Origin: Palsa-147 sp049279675
GTDB taxonomy: Bacteria > Acidobacteriota > Terriglobia > Acidiferrales > UBA7541
Length of the DNA: 64,000 bases
Direction: 5' to 3'
Assembly (NCBI GenBank): GCA_049279675.1
Contig: JBAPOP010000085.1
Location: 36,381-100,380 of the forward strand
Numbering within the stretch: the stretch's first letter is position 1; every line of letters starts with the position of its first letter. The notes below the pieces were generated by a model. The model had not been told where the DNA came from, did no database searches, and saw nothing but the letters and a program-made list of their open reading frames with translations. Positions 17,513 through 25,881 of the stretch are shown here, one piece after another. Both the position numbers and the translations under genes were made by a program.

Positions 17513-18841
17513 ATGAAACTGAATGCATATTTAATCAAGGCAACGATTGTCGGAGCGCTCGGTGGTTTGCTCTTCGGCTTCGATACCGCTGTCATCTCGG
17601 GTACGACCCACGCTCTCACATTGCTCTACAACCTTTCCAATATCGGACTGGGAATCACGGTCTCGATTGCGCTGGCGGGAACGGTGCTCGGATCGATGAC
17701 GTCCGGCATTGTAGGGCAGCGATTGGGTGGCCGCGATGCCCTGCGAATTATGGCTGTCTTATATATCATTTCCGCTCTTGGCTGCGCGTTCGCATGGAAT
17801 TGGCCATCGCTGATTGTGTTCCGATTCATCGGCGGGCTTGGAATCGGAGGCTCGTCGGTTCTCGGGCCCGTCTACATCGCGGAGTTGGCCCCCGCCAAAT
17901 GGCGGGGACGGCTCGTGGGGCTCTTCCAGATCAATATCGTCATCGGAATCCTGTTAGCCTACTTTTCAAATTACTGCGTTGCACGGCTTCAACTCGGCGC
18001 GACCGAATGGCGCTGGCAGTTGGGCGTCGCCGCCCTTCCGGCCTTGCTATTTCTCATCATGCTTTTCGGAATTCCGCGCAGCCCGCGATGGCTGGTCACG
18101 CAGAAACGCGTTGACGAGGCGCGGACGGTCCTTCAGTTGACCGGTTCACCTTCACCTGAGACCGAGCTAACCGAAATCGTTAATTCCATCCATCTCGAGC
18201 GCTTGCAGAAAGCGGAACCAATTTTTTCCCGCAAATACCGTCTCCCCATTTTCCTAGCGATCACAATCGGGGCTTTCAATCAATTGTCCGGCATCAACGC
18301 CATCCTCTATTACATCAATGACATTTTCCGTTATGCCGGATTCAACAGCGTTTCCGCGAATCTTCAGGCGGTCATCATCGGCGCAACCAATCTCGTCGCT
18401 ACGCTGGTGGCGATGACGGTGATCGACAAACTGGGCCGCAAAACGCTGTTGCTGATCGGCTCGGTGGGACTGGTCGGGTGCCTGTCCGGTGTTGCCGGAG
18501 TGTTCTTCACGAAAAGGCACCAGCAATACCTCTTATGGCTGCTCGTTGCCTACATCGCGTTCTTCGCGATCTCGCAGGGCGCGGTGATCTGGGTTTATAT
18601 CAGCGAGGTCTTTCCCAATCGCGTCCGGAACAAAGGGCAGAGCATTGGGAGTTCCTCTCACTGGATTATGAACGCCCTGATCTCGCTCACGTTTCCGGTG
18701 CTCGCCACGTATTCCCGAGCGTATCCTTTTGTATTCTTTGCAGCCATGATGGTCGTGCAATTCTTCGTGGTGCTCTTCTTCTATCCGGAAACGAAAGGGA
18801 CCTCGCTCGAAGAAATGCAGCACCGCCTCGGCATTGAGTAG
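17513..18841 (+). CDS. MFS sugar porter family transporter
   Basis: A 442-residue, 12-helix inner-membrane protein. It carries the sugar-porter signatures in order: GGLLFGFDTAVISG near the N-terminus, IPRSPRWL at the end of the first half, a DKLGRK loop in the second half, and PETKGTSLEEM at the C-terminus. Related to XylE/GlcP/GalP-type proton-sugar symporters, it imports hexoses or pentoses; the exact sugar is unknown. ATG at 17513 is the likely start (MKLNAYLIKA). It diverges from the GH38 gene and lies upstream of nagB-glk, consistent with uptake of sugars released outside the cell. Confidence 0.9.
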   Translation: MKLNAYLIKATIVGALGGLLFGFDTAVISGTTHALTLLYNLSNIGLGITVSIALAGTVLGSMTSGIVGQRLGGRDALRIMAVLYIISALGCAFAWNWPSLIVFRFIGGLGIGGSSVLGPVYIAELAPAKWRGRLVGLFQINIVIGILLAYFSNYCVARLQLGATEWRWQLGVAALPALLFLIMLFGIPRSPRWLVTQKRVDEARTVLQLTGSPSPETELTEIVNSIHLERLQKAEPIFSRKYRLPIFLAITIGAFNQLSGINAILYYINDIFRYAGFNSVSANLQAVIIGATNLVATLVAMTVIDKLGRKTLLLIGSVGLVGCLSGVAGVFFTKRHQQYLLWLLVAYIAFFAISQGAVIWVYISEVFPNRVRNKGQSIGSSSHWIMNALISLTFPVLATYSRAYPFVFFAAMMVVQFFVVLFFYPETKGTSLEEMQHRLGIE

Positions 18842-18985
18842 GCGGGCGGCATAACGCGCGCCGGCTGCTCTCACTCTCCCACGCTCGCGCAGTCAGCACT
18901 TGAAATCCTCATCCGGTTACGTGTTAGGCTTTATCGCTTCCGCCGGCGTTGCGTCGTCACGCGCCGAGTGGAACGGCAAACTCAA

Positions 18986-19780
18986 ATGCTCGTAATGCTC
19001 AAAAAGAATCGCGATGAGCTGAACCGCGAAGCGGCGCGGATTATCGCGAGCGCGGTGCGTCGAGACCCGTCACTCACGCTGGGTCTCGCGACAGGATCCA
19101 CGACGGTGGGTGTTTACGCCGAGTTGGCGCGAATGCACCGTGAAGAAGGCCTGGATTTCTCCCGGGTCGTGACCTTCAACCTCGACGAATACGTAGGCTT
19201 GTCCGCCGAATATCCGCAGAGTTTTCGCTACTTCATGCAGCAGAATCTTTTTCGCCACATCAACGTGAATCCCGCGAACATTCACATTCCAGACGGATCG
19301 CGGCGCGGTAACTATGACGAGTATTGCGCAGCATATGAAGAATCGATTCGCCAGGCGGGCGGTATCGATCTGCAAATTCTCGGGATTGGCCGCAACGGCC
19401 ACATCGGATTCAACGAGCCGGCTTCGAGCCTCGGCTCGCGGACGCGATTGAAGGCGCTGACTCAGGAAACGCTCGAAGACAATCGCAAATTCTTCTCAAA
19501 CGCGGAAGAAATGCCCAAGTGCGCGATCACTGTAGGCATCGGCACGATCCTTGAGGCGCGAAGAATCGTTTTATTGGCCGCAGGTTCGTCGAAGGCGAAG
19601 GCTGTGGCGCGCGCCATCGAAGGCCCGATCACGGCATCTGTGACTGCGTCCGCGCTTCAACTCCATCCTGATGTAACCTTCATCGTGAACGAGGAGGCAG
19701 CCGGCGAACTCGCGCAGAAAGACTACTACCGGCGCATCCTCGAACTAACCGCGGAGTTCACGCCGAGCCGTCTTTGGTAA
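18986..19780 (+). CDS. nagB: Glucosamine-6-phosphate deaminase
   Basis: A 264-residue protein, matching E. coli NagB (266). GLATGSTT (33-40) is the phosphate-binding loop; FNLDEY (65-70) holds the catalytic aspartate; GIGRNGHIGFNEP carries the active-site histidine. It converts glucosamine-6-phosphate to fructose-6-phosphate and ammonia in amino-sugar breakdown. No nagA or nagK is present in the window. Starts at GTG 18968 and ATG 18995 are also possible; ATG 18986 gives the best family-length N-terminus. glk follows after 14 bp, so the two are probably one operon. Confidence 0.93.
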   Translation: MLVMLKKNRDELNREAARIIASAVRRDPSLTLGLATGSTTVGVYAELARMHREEGLDFSRVVTFNLDEYVGLSAEYPQSFRYFMQQNLFRHINVNPANIHIPDGSRRGNYDEYCAAYEESIRQAGGIDLQILGIGRNGHIGFNEPASSLGSRTRLKALTQETLEDNRKFFSNAEEMPKCAITVGIGTILEARRIVLLAAGSSKAKAVARAIEGPITASVTASALQLHPDVTFIVNEEAAGELAQKDYYRRILELTAEFTPSRLW

Positions 19781-19794
19781 CGGATAGAAGACGC

Positions 19795-20793
19795 ATGATC
19801 CTCGCTGGTGATATCGGCGGCACGAAATGCAATCTTGGAGCGTTTGAAGCGGACGGGCCGCGCTTGCGTCTGGTGTTTCAGAAACGGTACTCGACGCGAG
19901 ACTCGACTGGATTCGAAACGCTCATCGAGAATTTTCAGCGCGAAGCTGCGGCGATGGCCGGAGGCACGGCAGCAAGCACGATTTCCGCTGCCGGATTTGG
20001 CGTGCCGGGGACTGTTGTTGCCGGGCAGCGTCACTCGGTGAATTTGCCCTGGACGCCGGACCCAGTTGAGATGGCGAAGGCGCTGAAGCTCGATTCGAAG
20101 CATGTCGTCTTGCTGAACGACCTCGTGGCGACGGCGTGGGGCATTCAGAATTTGCCCCGCGACGCTTTTCTGGCCCTTAACACTGGCGTGCCGCGGCCAA
20201 ACGCAAACATGGCGGTCCTCGCGGCCGGCACGGGATTGGGCGAGGCTATTCTGTTCTGGGATGGCCAGTCGCATCGCGTGTCGCCCTCAGAGGGCGGGAT
20301 GACGGATTTTGCGCCGCGCAACGATCGAGAAGTTCAATTGCTGCTGTTCCTGAAAACGCGAATGCCACATGTCTGCTGCGAAGATGTTCTGGCAGGCCGC
20401 GGTTTTCGCGCGATTCACGAGTCCCTCGATCCCGCTATTCGGCATTCCACTTTCGATCAGCGCGCGGAAGCGTCCGCGCACGAAATCACAGAGATGGCTC
20501 TCGCTCGATCTTGCCCGGTGTGCGTCGACACGCTGAACATGTGGGCGGAAGCCTATGGCGCCGAGGCGGGTAACCTCGCGTTGCGCGTGCTTGCTTACGG
20601 AGGCGTTTACGTCGCGGGCGGTATCGCGCTGAAGGTTTTGCCCAAGATCAAGGATGGAAGCTTCGTCCGCGCATTCTGCGACAAGGCTCACCTGGCGGAC
20701 GTACTCGCACGCATTCCAATTTCAGTGGTGCTGAACGAAGACGCCCCCCTGTGGGGCGCTGCGCATCAAGCCCTTGCGGCAAGCCTCGAATAG
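19795..20793 (+). CDS. glk: Glucokinase (Glk family)
   Basis: A 332-residue kinase. The N-terminus DIGGTKCNLGAFE is the ATP phosphate-binding motif, and AGTGLGEA is the second glycine-rich ATP motif; the overall size fits the bacterial Glk family (PF02685) rather than ROK. It phosphorylates glucose to glucose-6-phosphate in the cytosol. It lies 14 bp downstream of nagB and likely shares its transcript. An in-frame TTG at 19774 would overlap nagB; ATG 19795 starts right before the first beta-strand and is preferred. It converges on the M16 gene with 11 bp between. Confidence 0.92.
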   Translation: MILAGDIGGTKCNLGAFEADGPRLRLVFQKRYSTRDSTGFETLIENFQREAAAMAGGTAASTISAAGFGVPGTVVAGQRHSVNLPWTPDPVEMAKALKLDSKHVVLLNDLVATAWGIQNLPRDAFLALNTGVPRPNANMAVLAAGTGLGEAILFWDGQSHRVSPSEGGMTDFAPRNDREVQLLLFLKTRMPHVCCEDVLAGRGFRAIHESLDPAIRHSTFDQRAEASAHEITEMALARSCPVCVDTLNMWAEAYGAEAGNLALRVLAYGGVYVAGGIALKVLPKIKDGSFVRAFCDKAHLADVLARIPISVVLNEDAPLWGAAHQALAASLE

Positions 20794-20804
20794 CTCAGTT
20801 TTTC

Positions 20805-22256
20805 TTATTGCTGCCTGGCTGGCGGCGGTGGAATCGCGATATCGAGCGTCGTCACGGGCCCGAATGACGACAGCGGCCTATCGAAATCGGGAGCGTTGCC
20901 GATCACCAAAATCGCTAGCCGGTCTTTGTGAACGTATTTCTGTTCGACTCGTACCAAGTCTTGCTGCGTGACTTTCTCGATGCCCGCGCGGTACTTCTCC
21001 AGGAAGTCGGTGGGATAGCCGTAAAACTCGTACGTCATCCGCTCGCGCAGCACTTTCTCGCTCGAATCGAAACGAAAGACGAACGAATTCAAAATTGCCT
21101 CTTTCGCTTTCGCAAGCTCATCGGCCGTGCCGGGATTGCTGTTCAAAGCGTCGAGTTCTTCATTGAAAGCGTCAATTGCTGCGGCGGTAGTGTGACTTTT
21201 CGTGCCGAGGAAAAGGCGAAGTAGGCCCGGATGGTCGTAGTTGGCGCCAACTCCGCCGCCGACTGCATACGCGAGACCTTTCTTCGAGCGAATGTTCGAG
21301 AACAAGCGCGACGAGAACGAGCCGCCGAAGAATTCGTTGAAGACTTCGATCGCGTAGTAATCAGGATTGTCGCGCGTTGTTCCTAGATCAATCATCTGCA
21401 CCAAGCTCGCCGTCACGTCCGCCTTCTCCGCGAAATAAACTCCCGGCTTCTGTTCGTGAAACGTGATTTGAGGTTTCGCCGGAGACGGGCCCTTCGGCCA
21501 GGATTCAAAAGCTTCGCGCAGCTTGGCCTCCATGGCTTTTGAATCGAAATCGCCAGAGATGCCAAGAATGATGTTGTTGGGATGAACGTATTGCTGATGC
21601 CAGCTCGCCAGGTCTTCGCGCGTGACAGCGGCGACCGTGGCGTACTCCGGAACGCGCCCATACGGTGAATCCGCGCCATACACCAGCTTCGACGCCTCGC
21701 GGAACGCAATGAGAAAGGGTTCATCGTTGCGGCGCGAAATGCTGGAGTCCATTTGCCGTTTAGCGAGAGCAATTTTGTCTTCGCGGAATTCCGGCTCGCG
21801 TAAGATTTCAGTGAAAACTTTAAATACATCATCGATATTGCCCTTCAGGCAATCCCAGCTGATGGTTGTTGATTCGAGACCGCCCTCTGTTTCTACCTTG
21901 GCGGCATGCGCCTCAAGAAAATCATCGAGTTGATCGCCCGTCTGAGTCTTCGTTCCACCGGTGCGCCACGCTTGGCCGTAAACTTCTACAAGACCGACTT
22001 TACCGGCCGGCTCCTCGATCGAACCACCGCGAATCTCGGCGGTCCCTGATACGAGCGGCAATTCGTGGTCTTCCAGAAGAAAAATCACCATTCCATTTGA
22101 AAGCTGGATTCGCTTCGGAACCGGCGGATGAAAAGGGTGAAGCGGGGGCGTCTGAATTTTCTTCCAGTCGTCCACTTGCGCGCGGGAGGCGGGCGCAAGC
22201 AACATCACGACAAATGTGAAGAACAAAGCAGCGGCAAATCGGCACGGGCGAATCAT
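20805..22256 (-). CDS. M16 family peptidase homologue, non-catalytic subunit
   Basis: A 483-residue exported protein with a signal peptide (LLAPASRAQ). It has the M16 fold but the zinc motif is lost: where HxxEH is expected it reads GLVEVYGQAW. The C-terminal half keeps the R/Y element typical of these proteins (SSRLFSNIRSKKGLAYAV). In heterodimeric M16B peptidases one subunit supplies the zinc site and the other the R/Y pair, so this is likely the partner of the next gene. Its ATG overlaps the stop of the catalytic subunit by one base (TAATG), a sign of translational coupling and paired stoichiometry. Confidence 0.9.
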   Translation of the reverse strand: MIRPCRFAAALFFTFVVMLLAPASRAQVDDWKKIQTPPLHPFHPPVPKRIQLSNGMVIFLLEDHELPLVSGTAEIRGGSIEEPAGKVGLVEVYGQAWRTGGTKTQTGDQLDDFLEAHAAKVETEGGLESTTISWDCLKGNIDDVFKVFTEILREPEFREDKIALAKRQMDSSISRRNDEPFLIAFREASKLVYGADSPYGRVPEYATVAAVTREDLASWHQQYVHPNNIILGISGDFDSKAMEAKLREAFESWPKGPSPAKPQITFHEQKPGVYFAEKADVTASLVQMIDLGTTRDNPDYYAIEVFNEFFGGSFSSRLFSNIRSKKGLAYAVGGGVGANYDHPGLLRLFLGTKSHTTAAAIDAFNEELDALNSNPGTADELAKAKEAILNSFVFRFDSSEKVLRERMTYEFYGYPTDFLEKYRAGIEKVTQQDLVRVEQKYVHKDRLAILVIGNAPDFDRPLSSFGPVTTLDIAIPPPPARQQ

Positions 22257-23788
22257 TAGTTGTTCTCCTTGCCGGCGGGAGCAGACTGCGCGGTGTGCGT
22301 GGTCTCCGTTATGCCGATGGTTCTGTTGTTCTCGACGAACGTCGTGTTTGCGACGCGCCGGATGTCGGCCTTGCTAACTTTATCGATGCGATCCACTTGA
22401 CGGAAAAGTTCACGCCAATCGCCATAGAGCGATTGCGCACCGCCCAATTCGAACGCCAGCCCCTCATTGTCTCCAAGTTTTCGAATTAGATCGGCCTTGG
22501 CGCGCGTCTTGATCATGGCGAGTTCTTCGTCGGTGATGTCTGCTGTCTTCACGCGCTCGATTTCGGCATGTATGGCGTCGCGAATTTCCTCCGGCGTGTG
22601 GCCGGGAGTCGAAGTCGCAAAAAAGATGAACATGTTCGGATACTTCGCGCCGGGAACGCCGCTGAAGCCGCTTGCGAATGCTGCGATCTTCTTGTCGCGA
22701 ACGAGCGAACGATAGAGGCGCGAAGTGCGGCCGTTGGACATCAGATCCTGGAGCGCGTCGTAAACCGCATCGTCTTTGTCGAGGGCGCTGGGTTTGTGAT
22801 AGCCCTCGATGAAAATCGGCTGAGTGGTCTCGTGGAGAATTACGATCCTCTCGGCATCCTGCGGCGGTTCGACGGTGCGCAGCGGCTCCGGCTTCGGCTT
22901 GGCGGGCAAGCGGCCAAAATATTTCTCGAGAATCGGCATCACCTCGCTTGCTTTTACGTCACCCACCAGCGTCACGACCATGTTGGCCGGAAGATAGTAT
23001 TTATTGAAATAGGACTGGGCATCCGTCATCGAGAATGACTCGAGATCCGATGGCCATCCAACGACGGGCTGTCCATACGGATGCGCTACATATGCTGCCG
23101 CGAGAAACTGTTCGAAGAGGCGCTCAAAGGGGTCGCTTTCGCCCAAGCGCCGCTCTTCGTGCACCACTTCGCGCTCCTTGTAAAATTCGCGCAGGACAGG
23201 ATGAAGGAATCGCTCCGATTCGAGATAGGCCCAAAGTTCAACGCGATTCGATGGAAATGAGTAGTGGTAACCGGTTTCTTCGTTGTCCGTGAAAGCGTTC
23301 AACCCCTCGCCGCCGTTTTCCTCCACAATTTCGCCAAATTGGTTCTCGACCACATACTTTTGCGCCGAGGTCATGGCATCTTTCCAAGCCAACTCCAACT
23401 CGGCCACTTTTTTGTCATCGCGGCCGAATGGCTTGCGACGCTCGCGATCGTAAGCTTGGTACGCTTCTTCCACTTTCACGAGCGCGATTTTTTCCTCAGG
23501 ATAATTGTTCGTGCCGATCTTGTCGGTTCCTTTGAAGGCCATATGCTCGAACATATGCGCCAAGCCGCCGATACCCGGATATTCGCGATCCGAGCCCACG
23601 TCAACGTGGGTGAAGAATGAGAACACGGGCGCCTCGGGCCGTTCGCAGACGACGACGGTGAGTCCGTTGTCGAGAGTCTTGACCGTGACGCGCTTCTCGA
23701 ACGAAGCCATGTCCTGCGCCCGCGCTAGCGGCGCAAAGGCGAACAGAAAAACTGCGGCGAGCAGAAAATGCCCACGAAGCGTTTTCAT
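22256..23788 (-). CDS. M16 family zinc peptidase, catalytic subunit
   Basis: A 510-residue exported protein: signal peptide (1-24, ending LARAQD), then an M16 N-terminal domain with the inverted zinc motif HMFEH and a downstream glutamate in REVVHEERR as third ligand. Its C-terminal half has GRTSRLYRSLVRDKK but lacks the tyrosine of the R/Y pair, which the next gene supplies. It probably degrades peptides in the periplasm as a heterodimer. The ATG at 23788 has GGGGG about 9 bases upstream; an in-frame GTG at 23803 is less likely. Confidence 0.92.
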   Translation of the reverse strand: MKTLRGHFLLAAVFLFAFAPLARAQDMASFEKRVTVKTLDNGLTVVVCERPEAPVFSFFTHVDVGSDREYPGIGGLAHMFEHMAFKGTDKIGTNNYPEEKIALVKVEEAYQAYDRERRKPFGRDDKKVAELELAWKDAMTSAQKYVVENQFGEIVEENGGEGLNAFTDNEETGYHYSFPSNRVELWAYLESERFLHPVLREFYKEREVVHEERRLGESDPFERLFEQFLAAAYVAHPYGQPVVGWPSDLESFSMTDAQSYFNKYYLPANMVVTLVGDVKASEVMPILEKYFGRLPAKPKPEPLRTVEPPQDAERIVILHETTQPIFIEGYHKPSALDKDDAVYDALQDLMSNGRTSRLYRSLVRDKKIAAFASGFSGVPGAKYPNMFIFFATSTPGHTPEEIRDAIHAEIERVKTADITDEELAMIKTRAKADLIRKLGDNEGLAFELGGAQSLYGDWRELFRQVDRIDKVSKADIRRVANTTFVENNRTIGITETTHTAQSAPAGKENN

Positions 23789-24140
23789 GCAAATAACCCC
23801 CACAGGTGAAACAAAATCAGATTTGCGGCAACGATCGGACGGCTAAGTCCGGAACTTGAACGGCAATCACGACGCACGAGTTTACGCCGAAATTCCGATA
23901 TCGACCGCTTTTATCGGCAATGCCGCAGCCTTCGAGTTTTCTTCACACACGAACAAAATCGCTGCTTGTGAGAGCCACGACCCGAAAGTTCAGTTGGTAT
24001 AGAATGTGCCGCGATCGAGACTTCAGGACAAATTGTGAATGAATCGTTCTGCGAGCATGACACTCGTAATCCTGCGCGTCCGGAATGGCTAGCCGGATTG
24101 GAGATTTGCCAGATGCCTTTTGAAGTACACTCTTCGCTCG
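23789..24140. other. 352-bp divergent intergenic region
   Basis: No gene is supported here; the short frames on both strands lack domains. An extended -10-like element TGGTATAGA occurs at 23995-24003 on the + strand and could serve the DUF72 gene, but no good -35 is seen. Promoters for both diverging transcripts should be inside this stretch. Confidence 0.45.
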
Positions 24141-24845
24141 ATGAAGAAAATCTACGCTGGCACTTCCGGATGGGCGTATTCGAGCTGGAAGCGTGGCTTT
24201 TATCCGCCAAAGCTTAGTCACGCCGAGTTCTTGAATTTCTACGCGACTCGCCTGAATTCCGTCGAAGTGAACTATACATTTCGCCAGTTTCCGACGAAAG
24301 AGTTGCTGAAAGTCTGGATCGCCGCCACGCCGGCCGCGTTCAAGTTTGCCGTCAAAGCCCATCAGAGCATCACTCACTTCAAACGGCTTCGCGGCGCCGC
24401 AAAACCAACGAAGGAGTTCTTTGCCTCCCTGAAGCCTCTCCGAGAATCGGCTAAACTCGGCCCGGTACTGTTTCAATTGCCGCCAAATTTCAAATGCGAT
24501 GTGCTGTTACTGAAAAACTTTCTGGCACGGCTGCCGCAAGACTTTCGAATCGCGTTCGAGTTTCGCCATGATTCCTGGTTCAACGAAGACGTATATGAAT
24601 TGCTGCGGCGCTCACACGTGGCGCTCTGCCGCGCCGAGAGCGACAAGCTCGTTACTCCCGACGTCGCGACTACGAACTTCTCCTATCTGCGCCTTCGGAA
24701 AGATCGGTACCCCGCGAAAGTTCGCAAGGACTTGGCGAAGAAGGCCAGAAGTCTTGCGCGGAAAGGCGACGTGTTTGTCTACTTCAAACACGAAGACACT
24801 CCCGATGGCGCCTTGCACGCAGTGAGTTTGCTGAAAGCGAAATAA
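24141..24845 (+). CDS. DUF72 (YecE-like) domain protein
   Basis: A 234-residue cytosolic protein of the YecE/DUF72 family, recognised by the N-terminal IYAGTSGWAYSSW, the NSVEVNYTFRQFP segment, FAVKAHQSITH, and the C-terminal VFVYFKHEDTPDGALHA. The fold is a TIM barrel related to sugar-phosphate enzymes; no reaction has been established for the family as far as I know. ATG at 24141 is preferred to the in-frame TTG at 24120 because the conserved fold begins at once. It stands alone and converges on the GntR gene. Confidence 0.9.
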   Translation: MKKIYAGTSGWAYSSWKRGFYPPKLSHAEFLNFYATRLNSVEVNYTFRQFPTKELLKVWIAATPAAFKFAVKAHQSITHFKRLRGAAKPTKEFFASLKPLRESAKLGPVLFQLPPNFKCDVLLLKNFLARLPQDFRIAFEFRHDSWFNEDVYELLRRSHVALCRAESDKLVTPDVATTNFSYLRLRKDRYPAKVRKDLAKKARSLARKGDVFVYFKHEDTPDGALHAVSLLKAK

Positions 24846-24929
24846 CTCAAAGGCATCGCACGGGGAGAAGCAGTGCAAACCACCGGCGCGCTTTGCACGT
24901 GAGGAAGACTTCTTGGACGCTAGGCCAAA

Positions 24930-25673
24930 TTAGCGCCGCATCGGTGCGAAACTTGTGAGTCCGAGCACTTTGTCTTTCGATTGCATGATGTGCTCGTACA
25001 TTCGTTGCCGCGCGGCCTCGGGATCGCGGTCCTGAACAGTTTTCAGAATTTCGCGGTGCTCGCGCCCGGGAGCTTCGCCAAAATAATTGATGTCGATCGC
25101 GGCGAACATGATGCGCTCCATCTGGCTGCGAGCTTCGCTGACCGCTTGCACGACCATCTGGTTGCGCGACAACCGCGCGATCGTCATATGAAACGCGGTG
25201 TCTGCTTCAATGAAGCGGACGCAGCTTTCGCGATCGTCGGGAGTGCACGTAACCTCGGAGAGCTCGACGAGTCGCCGGAGCAATTCCGGATCGGACGATT
25301 TAACAGCGGCCAATTCCGCGGCAGCGCACTCGACGGCGCAACGGAATTCGTAGATATCGTTCAGAACCTGCAATGTGATCTGGCTGACGAAATAACCGCG
25401 ATTGGGCACGATGCGCAGGAGCCGCTCGTTCTGCAAACGCACAGCAGCTTCTCGAACGGGCGTGCGGCTTCCCTTGTAACGCTCCGCCAGTTCTTTTTCG
25501 CCGAGCGCCTCGCCTGGCTGGTAGACGCCGTGAATAATGTCCCGCTTGAACGCGCGATACACTTTCTCGCTCAGAGTTGCGACAGGATTGACTGCCTGGC
25601 GCGGTGGAAGCAATGGTGAAGCGCTCATCAACAAATCTCGGTGGGCACGACGACGCGGTGCCGATTTTGCCAA
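24930..25673 (-). CDS. GntR family transcriptional regulator (FCD domain)
   Basis: A 247-residue regulator. The N-terminal winged helix (about 30-95) includes PGEALGEKELAERYKGSRTPVREA, the DNA-recognition region of FadR-type GntR proteins; the remaining 150 residues form an all-helical FCD ligand domain with histidines (FHMTIARLSRNQ, HREILKTV) that usually bind metal and a carboxylate ligand. It likely represses the diverging aminotransferase-permease genes; a palindrome lies in the gap at 25737-25753. The TTG start at 25673 has a strong AGGAGG 4 bases upstream; ATG 25628 is an alternative. Confidence 0.9.
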   Translation of the reverse strand: MAKSAPRRRAHRDLLMSASPLLPPRQAVNPVATLSEKVYRAFKRDIIHGVYQPGEALGEKELAERYKGSRTPVREAAVRLQNERLLRIVPNRGYFVSQITLQVLNDIYEFRCAVECAAAELAAVKSSDPELLRRLVELSEVTCTPDDRESCVRFIEADTAFHMTIARLSRNQMVVQAVSEARSQMERIMFAAIDINYFGEAPGREHREILKTVQDRDPEAARQRMYEHIMQSKDKVLGLTSFAPMRR

Positions 25674-25736
25674 GGGACCTCCTGAGTAAGCGGGGAACTA
25701 GCAGCATTCTTCACGAGTTCGGAGTCTGTGTCAAAC

Positions 25737-25753
25737 GTATACCGTTGGCATAC
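25737..25753. promoter_or_regulatory. 17-bp palindrome, candidate GntR operator
   Basis: The bases GTATACCGTTGGCATAC form a dyad of the type GTATnCC-N3-GGnATAC. It lies between the divergent GntR gene and the aminotransferase gene, 13 bp upstream of a -35 element. FCD-type GntR proteins often bind short AT-rich palindromes in their own promoter region. The role is inferred from sequence symmetry and position. Confidence 0.5.
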
Positions 25754-25766
25754 AGAAACCATTCTC

Positions 25767-25794
25767 TTGACATGCCAGAACCTCGCGGTATAGG
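25767..25794 (+). promoter_or_regulatory. Sigma70-like promoter for the aminotransferase-permease genes
   Basis: TTGACA at 25767-25772 and TATAGG at 25789-25794 are separated by 16 bp, close to the consensus. It lies about 88 bp upstream of the ATG at 25882 and next to the palindrome at 25737. Confidence 0.5.
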
Positions 25795-25881
25795 TTTCGC
25801 CGGAGACGTTTCCTCCCCCGGGAGATGGGAGCGGCGTGGCGTCCCTATCAAAGTCCCGCCAAGATCGGTCTTGAGGGCCCT

